Source: Variovorax sp. Root318D1
Lineage (GTDB): Bacteria > Pseudomonadota > Gammaproteobacteria > Burkholderiales > Burkholderiaceae_C
Assembly (NCBI RefSeq): GCF_001424835.1
Contig: NZ_LMCQ01000012.1
Coordinates: 587,829 to 651,828, forward strand
Length of the DNA stretch: 64,000 nt
Reading direction: 5' to 3'
Shown here: positions 47,092 to 56,172 of the stretch, in pieces
Position numbering within the stretch: position 1 is the first letter of the stretch
Layout: every line of letters starts with the position of its first letter
Program-made: the position numbers and the translations under genes
Notes under the pieces: generated by a model
Seen by the model: only the letters and a program-made list of their open reading frames with translations
What the model was told of the DNA's origin: nothing
Databases searched by the model: none

Positions 47092-47685
47092 TCAGATGGG
47101 ATTGATGAACGCCATCACGTCGTCGAGGTGGTTTTCCTCGAAATCCGACAGCGCATGGTCGCCGCCCTCGAGCAGCTTGATGTTGCTGTCGGGGTAGCGC
47201 GCCGAGGTTTCGTGCCAGTCGAGCGCCTCGTCGCCCTTGGCGATGATGGCCAGCACGCGCTCCGGGCGCGTGAGCGCACCGACTTCCATGGTGCGCAGCT
47301 CCTGGATGTACTCCGGCCGAAAGTAGAAATGCTCGGCCGGATCTTGCCAGGTGGTCTGGTCGCCGATGTAGAGCGCGAGGTCGCGCGCGGGATGCACTGC
47401 CGGGTTGAGCAGAACTGTGCGGCATCGCGTCATGCCCGCCACATAGGTGGCATAGAAACCGCCGAGCGAGGAGCCCACCACCGCCATCGACTTGCGCGGC
47501 CAGTCCGCAATGCCCTTCATGATCATGTCGATGGCTTCGCGCGGAGAAGGAGGCAGCTGCGGGCACCACCACTGCAGGTTGGGATGCTCCCGTGCCACGC
47601 GCTGTGCCATGAGCCGCGCCTTGGTCGAACGGGGCGAGGAGCGGAATCCGTGCAGGTACAACAGATGAGTGGTTTGCGGGTCCAT
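47092..47685 (-). CDS. YqiA/YcfP-like alpha/beta-hydrolase (UPF0227)
   Basis: 197-residue small esterase-like protein: LLYLHGFRSSPRSTKA at the start (oxyanion-hole HGF), nucleophile Ser in GSSLGGFYATY, Asp in IIAKGDEALDW and His in LEGGDHALSDFEE, a complete catalytic triad. E. coli YqiA hydrolyses acyl-CoA and p-nitrophenyl esters in vitro; the natural substrate is unknown. The start at 47685 gives the expected length. It is probably transcribed into rnb, 65 bp downstream. Confidence 0.85.
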   Translation of the reverse strand: MDPQTTHLLYLHGFRSSPRSTKARLMAQRVAREHPNLQWWCPQLPPSPREAIDMIMKGIADWPRKSMAVVGSSLGGFYATYVAGMTRCRTVLLNPAVHPARDLALYIGDQTTWQDPAEHFYFRPEYIQELRTMEVGALTRPERVLAIIAKGDEALDWHETSARYPDSNIKLLEGGDHALSDFEENHLDDVMAFINPI

Positions 47686-48053
47686 GCGTGGTGGAGACTG
47701 AAAGTGGTGCGGTCGAACCAACTCCTTGATAGAAGGAGCGGGGTAATTTTGCATGAGGTCCGTGCGCACAAGATGCCCTCCGGAGCCCAGGGCTCCGGGA
47801 TGCGGGCTGCTTGCAGGAACGTGACGGTGTACCACTGTGGTCTCCGGATCGCGGGAATTTTCTTTGCTGAATTTGCTTGGGTCTGCCCTCAGGAAATCGA
47901 AAGTATTCAACTTGCACCGACGGCGGTTTCCGGTCGAACGGCATGGGTGACGAGCTCAACTCCAGTTTCGCGATCCGAGAGCGCGCGGGGCATCCCATGA
48001 AAACGGGAGGCTTTGCGGCCCTTCGAGCGGGCGCCGAGGCTTATGCTCGGCCC
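47686..48053. other. 368-bp divergent spacer between yqiA and the response regulator
   Basis: Contains CTCCTT/AAGGAG (an inverted repeat with a five-base loop near 47721) and the 19-bp palindrome listed separately. No convincing coding frame or promoter was found. The region is less GC-rich near 47860-47910. Confidence 0.5.
47780..47798. promoter_or_regulatory. 19-bp perfect palindrome upstream of yqiA
   Basis: CCGGAGCCC-A-GGGCTCCGG, symmetric around a single A, 95 bp before the yqiA start and 255 bp before the response-regulator start. It could be a dimeric-regulator operator or a transcript hairpin. Confidence 0.4.
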
Positions 48054-48782
48054 ATGAACATCGAGGCTCTGGATGCGGGAACGACACGCCGTTGGGGCGT
48101 GCTCGTCGTCGAGGACGACAGCCGCGCGCGCTCCTTCTTCGAAGCCAGCGTGCAGCGCAGTCCCAGCCTGTTCTGGCTCGGAAGCGCAGGCACGGTGCAG
48201 GAGGCACTGACCTGGCTGGCCCAGACCGCCACCATTCCCGACGTGCTGCTGGTCGACCTGGGCATGCCCGACGGCAGCGGCCTGGACGTGATCCGCGATG
48301 CCGTGGCGCGCTTTCCCGGCTGCGAGCCGCTGGTGATTTCCGTCTTCGGCGATGAGGAAAACGTGCTCTCCAGCATCGAGGCCGGTGCCGTCGGCTATAT
48401 CCACAAGGACGCCGCGCCGGAGGACATTGCGCAAACCATCGTCGAGATGAAGGCCGGCGCGTCGCCGATCTCGCCCATGATCGCGCGGCGCGTGCTCGCC
48501 AAATACCGCAGTCTGCAACTGGCGGGCACCCCCGCCACCGTGGCCGCACCTGAGGCAGCCGCCGACAACGCGGCGCCGAGCCTGCTCTCGGCGCGCGAGC
48601 ACGAGGTGCTCACGCTGATTGCGCGCGGCTTCTCCTATGCGGAGATTGCGCGGCTCAAGGGGCTGAGCGTTCACACGGTGCAGACGCACATCAAGAATCT
48701 CTACGGCAAGCTGGCGGTGCACTCCAAGAGCGAGGCCGTGTTCGAGGCCACGCGCCTCGGCCTGCTGTCCCACCCGGGCTGA
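48054..48782 (+). CDS. NarL/LuxR-type response regulator
   Basis: 242-residue DNA-binding regulator: receiver domain (acidic pair VVEDDSR, acceptor Asp in LLVDLGMPDGSG, Lys in GYIHKDAAPEDI) and a LuxR helix-turn-helix (LSAREHEVLTLIARGFSYAEIARL...VQTHIKNLYGKLAV). The start at 48054 places the receiver near the N-terminus; longer in-frame starts add no conserved sequence. The histidine kinase gene begins 5 bp after the stop, so this is a matched pair. The target genes are not known. Confidence 0.88.
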   Translation: MNIEALDAGTTRRWGVLVVEDDSRARSFFEASVQRSPSLFWLGSAGTVQEALTWLAQTATIPDVLLVDLGMPDGSGLDVIRDAVARFPGCEPLVISVFGDEENVLSSIEAGAVGYIHKDAAPEDIAQTIVEMKAGASPISPMIARRVLAKYRSLQLAGTPATVAAPEAAADNAAPSLLSAREHEVLTLIARGFSYAEIARLKGLSVHTVQTHIKNLYGKLAVHSKSEAVFEATRLGLLSHPG

Positions 48783-48787
48783 ACCGC

Positions 48788-50644
48788 GTGGCCGGTCGCA
48801 TATTCGGAGGCCCGGCACGGGTCCTTCTCGCCATGGGGCTCGCGGTGATGCTGCTGGTCGCGGCGCGTTTCGCAGCGGCTGCACCGGCGGAGAGCCCGAT
48901 CGAACTGCGGCGCGGCACCGTCACCACCACCATCGACGGCGTCACGCACCAGGCGCCCGTCGAGCTGTCCTACCACTGGGATCGACGGCACGCCGGACGC
49001 CCGGGCCTTGCGGATTTCGCGCTGCCTTTCGCGCTCGCGGCCGAGCCGGCGACGCCCTGGGGCATCTTCATTCCCCGCGCCGGCAACGTTCTCGAGGTGC
49101 GGCTCAACGACGCCTTGCTGCAGGCCTTTGGCGACTTGTCCCGGGGCAACGGCGCCGACTACGCCAAGGCGCCCATCTATGTGCCGGTGCCAGGGCATTT
49201 GCTGAAGGCGGGCGACAACCGCCTGCAGATTCGCATCCGCGCCGACAGCGCCCGCCGCGCCGGGCTTTCGCGCGTGACCATCGGGCCCGCGACGCCGGTG
49301 CGCACCGAGCTTTTCCAGAGCGCCTATGCCTGGCGCTTCACCGGGTCGGTGCTGCTGACCGCCTTCAGCCTCATCGTCGGCGGCATCGCGCTGGCCTTGT
49401 GGCTCACGCAAGTCGATACCGATGCCGACGGACGGCGACGGCGCGACGGCATCTATTTCTGGGCCGCGCTGGCTGAGTTCTGCTGGGCCTTGCGGGTGGC
49501 CGACGGCGTGATTGCCGAACCGCCTCTTCCTTGGGGAATCTGGGGTGTGCTCATGGCCACCTGCTATGCCGGCTGGGCGGCGTCCGCCATGATGTTCTGC
49601 TATCACCTGGCCGGCTGGGACGGTAACCCGCGCATGCGCTGGCTGCGCTGGCCGATGGCCGCCGTGGTGGCCGGAACCTTCGCGTCGAGTGCCATGGCGC
49701 TGCACAGGGAGCAACCCTATTGGCTCACCGGTTGGCTCGCGCTCGAAATCGTGGTCGTTACCTTGTTCGTCGGCGCCTTTGCGGTGGCGACGGTCAAGCG
49801 GCCGAACGTGGGGCGCCTGCTGGTGGCGGCCGCGGCGCTGGTGACGCTGGGCTTCGGCACCCGCGACTGGCTCGTGATCCGCCTGAGCGATGCCTACGGC
49901 GAGACCACCTGGGTGCGTTATTCGTCCGTCTTCTTCGGCATTGCGCTGCTCTTGATCGTGCTGCGGCGCTTCCACGCCGCGAGCGTCGAGGCGCGTGGCT
50001 GGGTCGCGACCCTGGCCGAGCGCGTGGCGCAGCGCGAGCGCGAACTCGCGTCCACCTTCGCCGCGCTGGAGCAGGTGGCGCGCGACCAGGCGCGCACCCA
50101 CGAGCGCGAACGCATCCTGCGCGACATGCACGACGGCGTGGGCTCGCACATCAGCTCGGCGATCCGGCAGCTGCAATCGGGCCAGGCGAGTTCCGATGAA
50201 CTGCTGCGCACGCTGCGCGATTCGCTCGACAAACTCAAGCTGTCGATCGATTCGATCCATTTGCCGCCCGGCGACGTCGGCGCCCTGCTGGCGGCATTGC
50301 GCTACCGGCTGGAGCCGCGGCTCGCGGCCGCCGGCATCGCATTCGAGTGGGCGGTGGACGAGGTGCCCGCGGTAAAACGGCTCGACGCGCAGGGCATGCG
50401 GCAATTGCAGTTCCTGCTGTTCGAGGCCATCTCCAACGTGCTGCAGCACGCCCACGCGAAAACGCTCCGGATCGAGGCCGAAAACCTGGACGGCGCCGTG
50501 CAGCTGCGCGTGATCGACGACGGGCAGGGCTTCGACGCATCGCGCGTGCCAAGGGCGCTTTCGGAGCGCGCCGCCACAGTCGGCGCACGGCTGGCGCTCA
50601 AAAGCCGAGCGGGGCGCACGGTCGTTCAGCTGGACTTTGCGTGA
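48788..50644 (+). CDS. Membrane histidine kinase with HisKA_3 dimerisation domain
   Basis: 618-residue sensor kinase, GTG start. Signal/membrane segment at about residues 10-32, a periplasmic domain of about 150 residues (beta-rich, FIPRAGNVLEVRLNDALLQAF, like a 7TMR-DISM extracellular domain), about seven membrane helices (about 180-395), a coiled coil, then the HisKA_3 motif with His448 in RDMHDGVGSHI and a HATPase domain (EAISNVLQHAHA, IDDGQGFD). This architecture belongs to the NarL-type kinases and fits the preceding regulator. The stimulus is not deducible. Confidence 0.85.
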   Translation: MAGRIFGGPARVLLAMGLAVMLLVAARFAAAAPAESPIELRRGTVTTTIDGVTHQAPVELSYHWDRRHAGRPGLADFALPFALAAEPATPWGIFIPRAGNVLEVRLNDALLQAFGDLSRGNGADYAKAPIYVPVPGHLLKAGDNRLQIRIRADSARRAGLSRVTIGPATPVRTELFQSAYAWRFTGSVLLTAFSLIVGGIALALWLTQVDTDADGRRRRDGIYFWAALAEFCWALRVADGVIAEPPLPWGIWGVLMATCYAGWAASAMMFCYHLAGWDGNPRMRWLRWPMAAVVAGTFASSAMALHREQPYWLTGWLALEIVVVTLFVGAFAVATVKRPNVGRLLVAAAALVTLGFGTRDWLVIRLSDAYGETTWVRYSSVFFGIALLLIVLRRFHAASVEARGWVATLAERVAQRERELASTFAALEQVARDQARTHERERILRDMHDGVGSHISSAIRQLQSGQASSDELLRTLRDSLDKLKLSIDSIHLPPGDVGALLAALRYRLEPRLAAAGIAFEWAVDEVPAVKRLDAQGMRQLQFLLFEAISNVLQHAHAKTLRIEAENLDGAVQLRVIDDGQGFDASRVPRALSERAATVGARLALKSRAGRTVVQLDFA

Positions 50645-50674
50645 AAAGGGACCGTTGCGGATCCCCTGTCCTGC

Positions 50675-52753
50675 TTACCACTGCTTGTAGAACATGACGT
50701 AGCGAGTGATGCCGAGTGCGCGTGCCGTGGTCGCCTCGAACGCCATGAAGTGCACTCGGCTTCCCTCGGCGAATTGGTTGCTGGCAAGGCTGTCGCAGTG
50801 AGTGTCGCCTTGCGCTGCGGCCGTGCAGTCGATCATTGTCTTGCGTGTGGTGGAGGTCAGCGCAGCGCTGTCGTTGAAGCTACTGCCCGATTTCGTGAAA
50901 CCGTAAGCGGTCAAGCTCGAAGGTGCCTGGACGCCGAGCGGCACGGTCCAGGCATCCAGATTGCCGGGTGCGCTGATGTTCAAGACGTTCGGCTGGCTTA
51001 CGCTGTTCGCCGGATAGAGCAGACCGTTGTTCGCACTCGTGCGTGTCGTCAGGTCGGAGCGCATGGCGGGCGTCAGGTTGAAGAACGGCTGCTGGCGGAT
51101 CTCACCGATCGTCTGTGGGCGCGACAGGTTGCGTTCGTACTGGATCACATTGGGTACGCCTGCCTGTGCATGCACGAACTCGAATTTCCAGAGGCTTTGG
51201 TCCTGAAGCTGGCTGATTTGCGGGTCGGTGTACTCCGGATCGAGCAGGCCGATATTGGGCTCCCTGCTCACCAATCGACCAAGGGTGGACGGGTTTTCAT
51301 AAATGCCGCGCAGCAGGATGCCGTTGTTGAGAATCGGCGTGCCGTCTGGCTTGGTCAACACCAGGATCGACAGGCCGGGCTGCGGCACGAAAGTCAACAC
51401 GCTGTTCAGCGGCGAGGTCACGATGACTTTGCTGAAGACCGGCACGCCGTTCAACAGTCGGTTGCGGATAGGGACGGCATACCCAGTGGTATGGGAACTG
51501 AAGGCCGGGGAGTTGATCATGTCACGGTAGGCGGACACGGGGCGCACGCTCGCGGCATAGAGGTGGCCGTCGCCCACGAGCTTGAGCTTGGTGCCGATCT
51601 TGCGCGCGGTGATTGTTCCGTGGGTGACACTGTCTCCCACGTCCGTCGCGCGATAGCTCAAGGTCAGGTCGCCGTTCCCGCGGAAGAACTCGAAGGTCCC
51701 GCGGTCCCACGTGCGGCCGGTAGCTTCAGGCCGGAACAGCGTCGTGAAGGAGCCTTGGTTGCTGGCATCGCGTCCGACGCCGAAGCTGCTGTTGAGGTAG
51801 TTGGAGGGGTCGTCGCCGGCAAAGAGCTCTCGGCATGCCGGTGCGATCACGTCCGAGGGGCCGCCGGTGATCGCGGTCGAGTCGGTCGGCGCTTTGACAC
51901 GCTGCGATAGAGGCAACCGGTAGCAGGTGTTCAAGCGATCGAAGAGATCGATCAACGCAACCGGCGAGGGGATGTTGGCCAGCTGGTCGGGTGTAATGCT
52001 CGGCGGCAAGGTCGGAACGCTGGCGTCGCTGCTGCGGAAAATGATCGAGACCGGCGCATCGTCGGTGGCGGGAGACTGGCGCTTGACGGTGATTTCGATG
52101 TTGGCTGCGTTGCCGTCGGGTCGCACGCTGACCGAGATCGCGTCGAGCACTTTGTCGTGCCCGGTGCCGTCGGCGCTGAACCGACCGGCAATCGGATCGA
52201 GGTTCTCTTGCCCCAGGGCGACAAGCAGCGGCTTCAGTGCCTCGGTCAACGCGGCAGACCGCTGTTGAAGGCGCGCATCGGTCACTGCTTCGGCATTGGC
52301 CTGGACGGCAGCAGCGAGCTTGGAGGGATGTCCATCGGGAGAGAGCTGCGAGACGATCACAGTGGTCAGCGGCGTGATGTTGGCAGTGCCGCCGGCAGTG
52401 GCCGTCGTGCCGTAGAGAAACTGCTCTTCCCGCTGGGCCGTGATGGTCAAGGGTGCCTTGACCGTCGAAGGCAGGGTGCAGCTGTAGAGGCCTTGGCCGT
52501 CGGTCTGGGTAGTGCAGACCGACGCGCCTGTCTGGTCCTGAACTGTGACCGTTGCGCCGCTGAATGCCGTGCCCGTTGCGGCAGTGCCGCTGAGCGCGAG
52601 CGGGGCAGGCTCGGGCGAGGAAGAACCGGCGGACGAGGCGCTGCCTGGTGAAACCGGAATTCCCGTGCCGGCGCTGCCACCTCCACCTCCCCCGCAGGCG
52701 GAGATGACGACACACAGAGCGGCCAAAGACGGACGCAGAAGCTCGAACTTCAT
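50675..52753 (-). CDS. Large lipoprotein of unknown function
   Basis: 692-residue predicted lipoprotein. It starts with a strong ribosome site (GGGAGGAAT) and a signal peptide ending in the lipobox ISAC, followed by six glycines and a Ser/Pro linker. Residues about 53-110 look like a carboxypeptidase-regulatory/Ig-like beta domain (GATVTVQDQTGASVCTTQTDGQGLYSC). The remaining 500+ residues have no motif I recognise; they contain few Cys and many Ser/Thr/Asn, as expected for a secreted beta-rich protein. Similar proteins with the CGGGGG start are common in Comamonadaceae. On the minus strand TACATT precedes the ribosome site at -10 distance. Confidence 0.7.
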   Translation of the reverse strand: MKFELLRPSLAALCVVISACGGGGGGSAGTGIPVSPGSASSAGSSSPEPAPLALSGTAATGTAFSGATVTVQDQTGASVCTTQTDGQGLYSCTLPSTVKAPLTITAQREEQFLYGTTATAGGTANITPLTTVIVSQLSPDGHPSKLAAAVQANAEAVTDARLQQRSAALTEALKPLLVALGQENLDPIAGRFSADGTGHDKVLDAISVSVRPDGNAANIEITVKRQSPATDDAPVSIIFRSSDASVPTLPPSITPDQLANIPSPVALIDLFDRLNTCYRLPLSQRVKAPTDSTAITGGPSDVIAPACRELFAGDDPSNYLNSSFGVGRDASNQGSFTTLFRPEATGRTWDRGTFEFFRGNGDLTLSYRATDVGDSVTHGTITARKIGTKLKLVGDGHLYAASVRPVSAYRDMINSPAFSSHTTGYAVPIRNRLLNGVPVFSKVIVTSPLNSVLTFVPQPGLSILVLTKPDGTPILNNGILLRGIYENPSTLGRLVSREPNIGLLDPEYTDPQISQLQDQSLWKFEFVHAQAGVPNVIQYERNLSRPQTIGEIRQQPFFNLTPAMRSDLTTRTSANNGLLYPANSVSQPNVLNISAPGNLDAWTVPLGVQAPSSLTAYGFTKSGSSFNDSAALTSTTRKTMIDCTAAAQGDTHCDSLASNQFAEGSRVHFMAFEATTARALGITRYVMFYKQW

Positions 52754-52863
52754 GGATTCCTCCCTTATTTATTTGTTCTTCGAATGTAGGGCAATGCCAT
52801 GATTGCGACTTCTTTGGGAGGGATTTCTTCCGACGCAGAACGTGGACGATTACCGGAACGCGG

Positions 52864-52869
52864 GATAAT
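52864..52869 (+). promoter_or_regulatory. Candidate -10 element of rodA (GATAAT)
   Basis: GATAAT ends 8 bases before the rodA ATG, with TGGACG 15 bp upstream as a partial -35. It suggests a leaderless or nearly leaderless transcript. Confidence 0.45.
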
Positions 52870-52877
52870 CCGCCCCC

Positions 52878-54032
52878 ATGTCCGCCGTGTTCAATCAGCC
52901 CTCCCTGGCGCGCCGTATTGCGCCCATTTTTCAGGGCTTCGACGGCTTTCTGGCCTTTGCCGTCCTGCTGCTGGCCTTTGCCGGCCTGCTCACCATGTAT
53001 TCGTCGGGCTATGACCATGGCTCGCGCTTTTCCGACCATGGCCGCAACATGCTGCTGGCCGGTTTCATCATGTTCGTGGTGGCCCAGGTGCCGCCGCAGC
53101 GGCTGATGCTCTTCGCGGTGCCGCTCTATGCCACGGGGGTGGCACTGCTGGTGGCGGTGGCGCTCTTCGGCATCACCAAGAAAGGCGCCACGCGCTGGAT
53201 CAACATCGGCGTGGTGATCCAGCCCAGTGAAATTCTCAAGATCGCGATGCCGCTGATGCTGGCGTGGTGGTTCCAGCGCCGGGAAGGCCAGTTGCGGCCG
53301 CTCGACTTCGTGGTGGCCACGGTGCTGCTTGCAGTACCGGTGGGACTCATCATGAAGCAGCCGGACCTGGGCACTTCGCTCCTGGTGCTCGCGGCGGGCA
53401 TGGCGGTCATCTTTTTCGCTGGGCTGTCGTGGAAGCTGATCGTTCCGCCGGTGGTGATCGGCGCCATTGCCGTGACGCTGATCGTGGGTTTCGAGTCGCA
53501 ACTGTGCGTCGACGGCGTCGACTGGCGCGTGCTGCACGACTACCAGAAGCAGCGCGTCTGCACGCTGCTCGACCCGAGCAAGGACCCGCTGGGCAAGGGC
53601 TTCCACATCATCCAGGGAATGATCGCCATCGGCTCCGGCGGCGTGGGCGGCAAGGGCTTCATGCAGGGCACGCAGACGCACCTGGAATTCATCCCCGAGC
53701 GCACCACCGACTTCATCTTTGCGGCTTACTCCGAGGAATTCGGCCTGGTGGGCAACCTCGCGCTGATCGCGGCGTTCATCCTGCTGATCTTCCGCGGGCT
53801 GGCCATCGCGGCCAGTGCCACGACGCTGTTCTCCCGGCTCCTGGCAGGGGCGGTGACGATGATTTTCTTCACCTATGCCTTCGTCAACATGGGCATGGTG
53901 AGCGGCATCCTGCCCGTGGTGGGCGTGCCGCTGCCGTTCATCAGCTACGGCGGCACCGCCATGGTCACGCTGGGCCTGGGCCTGGGCATCCTGATGTCCA
54001 TCGCCAGAGCCCGCAAGCTCGCCCAGAATTAG
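52878..54032 (+). CDS. rodA: Rod-shape peptidoglycan glycosyltransferase RodA
   Basis: SEDS-family polymerase for side-wall growth. It has 384 residues and about ten membrane helices: LLTMYSSGYDHG, RWINIGVVIQPSEILKIAMP, the catalytic Asp in MKQPDLGTSLLVL, GKGFMQGTQTHLEFIPERTTDFIFA, and GVPLPFISYGGTAMV. It is distinguished from FtsW (30.0 kb) by the RodA-type IPERTTDFIF loop and the short N-terminus. Its usual partner gene mrdA (PBP2) is not adjacent; the unknown lipoprotein lies upstream on the other strand. Confidence 0.95.
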   Translation: MSAVFNQPSLARRIAPIFQGFDGFLAFAVLLLAFAGLLTMYSSGYDHGSRFSDHGRNMLLAGFIMFVVAQVPPQRLMLFAVPLYATGVALLVAVALFGITKKGATRWINIGVVIQPSEILKIAMPLMLAWWFQRREGQLRPLDFVVATVLLAVPVGLIMKQPDLGTSLLVLAAGMAVIFFAGLSWKLIVPPVVIGAIAVTLIVGFESQLCVDGVDWRVLHDYQKQRVCTLLDPSKDPLGKGFHIIQGMIAIGSGGVGGKGFMQGTQTHLEFIPERTTDFIFAAYSEEFGLVGNLALIAAFILLIFRGLAIAASATTLFSRLLAGAVTMIFFTYAFVNMGMVSGILPVVGVPLPFISYGGTAMVTLGLGLGILMSIARARKLAQN

Positions 54033-54059
54033 CGACGTACGCAAAGCGTGGGAGCGAGC

Positions 54060-54065
54060 AATAAT
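54060..54065 (+). promoter_or_regulatory. Candidate -10 element of tldD (AATAAT)
   Basis: AATAAT ends 6 bases before the tldD ATG at 54072, again at leaderless distance. No clear -35. Confidence 0.35.
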
Positions 54066-54071
54066 CCCTTC

Positions 54072-55532
54072 ATGATCTCTCGCGAACCCACCATCGAGCG
54101 CCTTGCCACGGCGCAACAGCTTCTTCTCACGCCATTCGGCCTCGACGAATCGCACCTGGGCAAGGCCCTGGCCGAGATCACCGCGCACAAGGTGGACGAC
54201 GCCGACCTGTACTTTCAGTACACCCGCAGCGAAGGCTGGAGCCTGGAAGAGGGCATCGTCAAGACCGGCAGCTTCAGCATCGACCAGGGCGTCGGCGTGC
54301 GTGCGGTCAGCGGCGAAAAAACGGCTTTCGCCTATTCGGACGACATTTCCGAGGCGTCGCTGCTCGATGCCGCGCGCACCGTGCGCTCCATTTCTTCCGC
54401 GGGCCGCACCGGCCGGGTGAAGACGGCCACGCGCAAGATCGCCTCGAGCCGCTCGCTCTACAGCGGCATCGATCCCATTTCCACGCTCGACAGCACGGCC
54501 AAGGTCAAGCTGCTCGAAAAGGTCGAAAAGCTGGCCCGTTCGCGCGATCCGCGCGTGGCGCAGGTCATGGCGGGCCTCGCGAGCGAATACGACGTGGTGC
54601 TGGTGGCGCGCGCGGACGGCACGCTGGCGGCCGACGTGCGGCCGCTGGTGCGCCTGTCGGTCACCGTGATTGCCGAGCAGAACGGCCGGCGCGAAGTCGG
54701 CTCGGGCGGCGGCGGCGGGCGTTTCGGACTGGCCTACTTCACCGACGAGCAGATTGCCGAATACGTCGACCATGCCGTGAAGGCCGCGCTGACCAACCTC
54801 GATGCGCGTCCGGCCCCGGCCGGCGAAATGACCGTGGTGCTCGGTTCCGGCTGGCCCGGCATCCTCCTGCACGAGGCCATCGGCCACGGCCTGGAGGGCG
54901 ACTTCAACCGCAAGGGCTCGAGTGCGTTCTCAGGCCGCATCGGCCAGCGCGTGGCGGCCAAGGGCGTCACCGTGCTCGACGACGGCACCATTGCCGACCG
55001 CCGCGGCTCGCTCAATGTCGACGACGAAGGCAACGCCAGCCAGCGCAACGTGCTCATCGAGGACGGCATTCTCAAGGGCTACATCCAGGATTCGCTCAAC
55101 GCGCGCCTCATGAAGGTCAAGCCCACGGGCAACGGCCGCCGCGAGAGCTACGCGCACGTGCCGATGCCGCGCATGACCAACACCTACATGCTGGGCGGCG
55201 ACAAGGACCCGAAGGAAATCGTGGCCAGCATCAAGAAGGGCCTCTACGCCACCAACTTCGGCGGCGGGCAGGTCGACATCACGAGCGGTAAGTTCGTGTT
55301 CTCCGCAAGCGAAGCCTACTGGGTCGAGAACGGAAAGATCCAATACCCGGTGAAGGGCGCGACCATCGTGGGCAACGGCCCGGACGCGCTCACGCGCGTA
55401 ACGATGATCGGCAACGACATGGCGCTCGATTCCGGCGTGGGCACCTGCGGAAAAGAAGGCCAGAGCGTGCCCGTCGGCGTCGGGCAACCCACCTTGCGAA
55501 TCGATGGTTTGACCGTAGGCGGCACGGCCTGA
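54072..55532 (+). CDS. tldD: Metalloprotease TldD
   Basis: Zinc metalloprotease subunit that with TldE/PmbA processes peptides (microcin B17, CcdA) in E. coli. It has 486 residues. The TldD zinc motif H-E-x3-H is in LLHEAIGHGLEGD, with His267 the first ligand, and the conserved ending GVGTCGKEGQSVPVGVGQPTLRI is present. The start at ATG 54072 gives MISREPTIERL; the further in-frame start at 54048 is not supported. It is alone here, and its partner tldE is not in the window. Confidence 0.95.
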   Translation: MISREPTIERLATAQQLLLTPFGLDESHLGKALAEITAHKVDDADLYFQYTRSEGWSLEEGIVKTGSFSIDQGVGVRAVSGEKTAFAYSDDISEASLLDAARTVRSISSAGRTGRVKTATRKIASSRSLYSGIDPISTLDSTAKVKLLEKVEKLARSRDPRVAQVMAGLASEYDVVLVARADGTLAADVRPLVRLSVTVIAEQNGRREVGSGGGGGRFGLAYFTDEQIAEYVDHAVKAALTNLDARPAPAGEMTVVLGSGWPGILLHEAIGHGLEGDFNRKGSSAFSGRIGQRVAAKGVTVLDDGTIADRRGSLNVDDEGNASQRNVLIEDGILKGYIQDSLNARLMKVKPTGNGRRESYAHVPMPRMTNTYMLGGDKDPKEIVASIKKGLYATNFGGGQVDITSGKFVFSASEAYWVENGKIQYPVKGATIVGNGPDALTRVTMIGNDMALDSGVGTCGKEGQSVPVGVGQPTLRIDGLTVGGTA

Positions 55533-55578
55533 GCTTGCTAAGCTCCGCTCCTCAAATTTTTACAAAGAGGAGCATTCG

Positions 55579-56115
55579 ATGAGGATCAGGATCAATTCGT
55601 CTGCGGCCCTGTGGGCTGCGACCGTTGCCGCGGCATTGCTGGCTACGGCCGGCTGCGCATCGCGCGGCGGTTCGGGCGCCAGCCAACCCGCGGCCGCGCC
55701 CGCTGCCGCGCCTGCGGCACCGGCCCGCGCAGGGGCCAAGACCGGCATGGACGCCCAGGGCAACGTCGTCGATTCCTCCAAGGTCGAAGCCGGCAGCGGC
55801 CGCACCGTCAAGGGCCTGAACGGCTACGAAGGCGAGATCACCGGCAACCCGACGCGCAACAGCAGGTTCAATCGGCTGCAGATCGGCATGAGCGCCAGGC
55901 AGGTCACCGACATTGCCGGCCAGCCGACCGACCAGGGCGCCTACGTCACGGGCAAGGCCTTCATCCCGTTCTATTTCGGCGGCGACCGCCACCGCTACGA
56001 GATGACTTACAAGGGCCAGGGCCGGCTGGTTTTCGCGGGTGGCGGCATGGGTGACTACTCGGGCGGCAACCTGATCTGGATCATCCACAACCCCAACGAA
56101 TCCGGCTACCGCTGA
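55579..56115 (+). CDS. Small lipoprotein with BamE/SmpA-like domain
   Basis: 178-residue predicted outer-membrane lipoprotein with ribosome site AGAGGAG, signal peptide and lipobox TAGC. An Ala/Pro-rich linker (residues about 33-55) leads to a C-terminal domain with the pattern LQIGMSARQVTDIAGQPTD that recalls the BamE/SmpA fold (GMS-x-Q-V-x-x-x-x-G-P). Whether it acts in outer-membrane assembly is inference only. It is followed by a clear terminator, so it is probably a single-gene unit. Confidence 0.65.
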   Translation: MRIRINSSAALWAATVAAALLATAGCASRGGSGASQPAAAPAAAPAAPARAGAKTGMDAQGNVVDSSKVEAGSGRTVKGLNGYEGEITGNPTRNSRFNRLQIGMSARQVTDIAGQPTDQGAYVTGKAFIPFYFGGDRHRYEMTYKGQGRLVFAGGGMGDYSGGNLIWIIHNPNESGYR

Positions 56116-56120
56116 CCTTC

Positions 56121-56152
56121 GGAAGCCGGGCTTTCGCCGGGCTTCCTGTTTT
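56121..56152 (+). terminator. Terminator of the BamE-like lipoprotein gene
   Basis: GGAAGCC...GGCTTCC stem of seven pairs, with an inner GGC-TTTC-GCC, followed by TGTTTT. It lies 5 bp after the stop codon. Confidence 0.75.
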
Positions 56153-56155
56153 CCG

Positions 56156-56164
56156 TGCTACATT
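56156..56164 (+). promoter_or_regulatory. Candidate extended -10 promoter for the DAHP synthase leader
   Basis: TGCTACATT, an extended -10 of the same form as the mraZ promoter (TGCTACAGT). It would start RNA near 56171, at the leader-peptide ATG (56173). No good -35 is visible. Confidence 0.4.
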
Positions 56165-56172
56165 TCGCCCAC

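Noticed and set aside
47027..47998. In-frame extension of rnb by 324 codons
   Set aside because: It overlaps yqiA in another frame and has no conserved content, while the ATG at 47026 gives a normal length.
51726..54887. Very long minus-strand open frame of about 1050 codons across the lipoprotein, rodA and tldD
   Set aside because: It is the mirror of real genes in GC-rich DNA: composition is dominated by His, Arg and Gly, and it contradicts the well-recognised RodA and TldD frames.
56155..56172. GTG six codons upstream as the start of the attenuator leader peptide
   Set aside because: No ribosome site and it overlaps the possible -10. The ATG at 56173 fits better, though it is not excluded.
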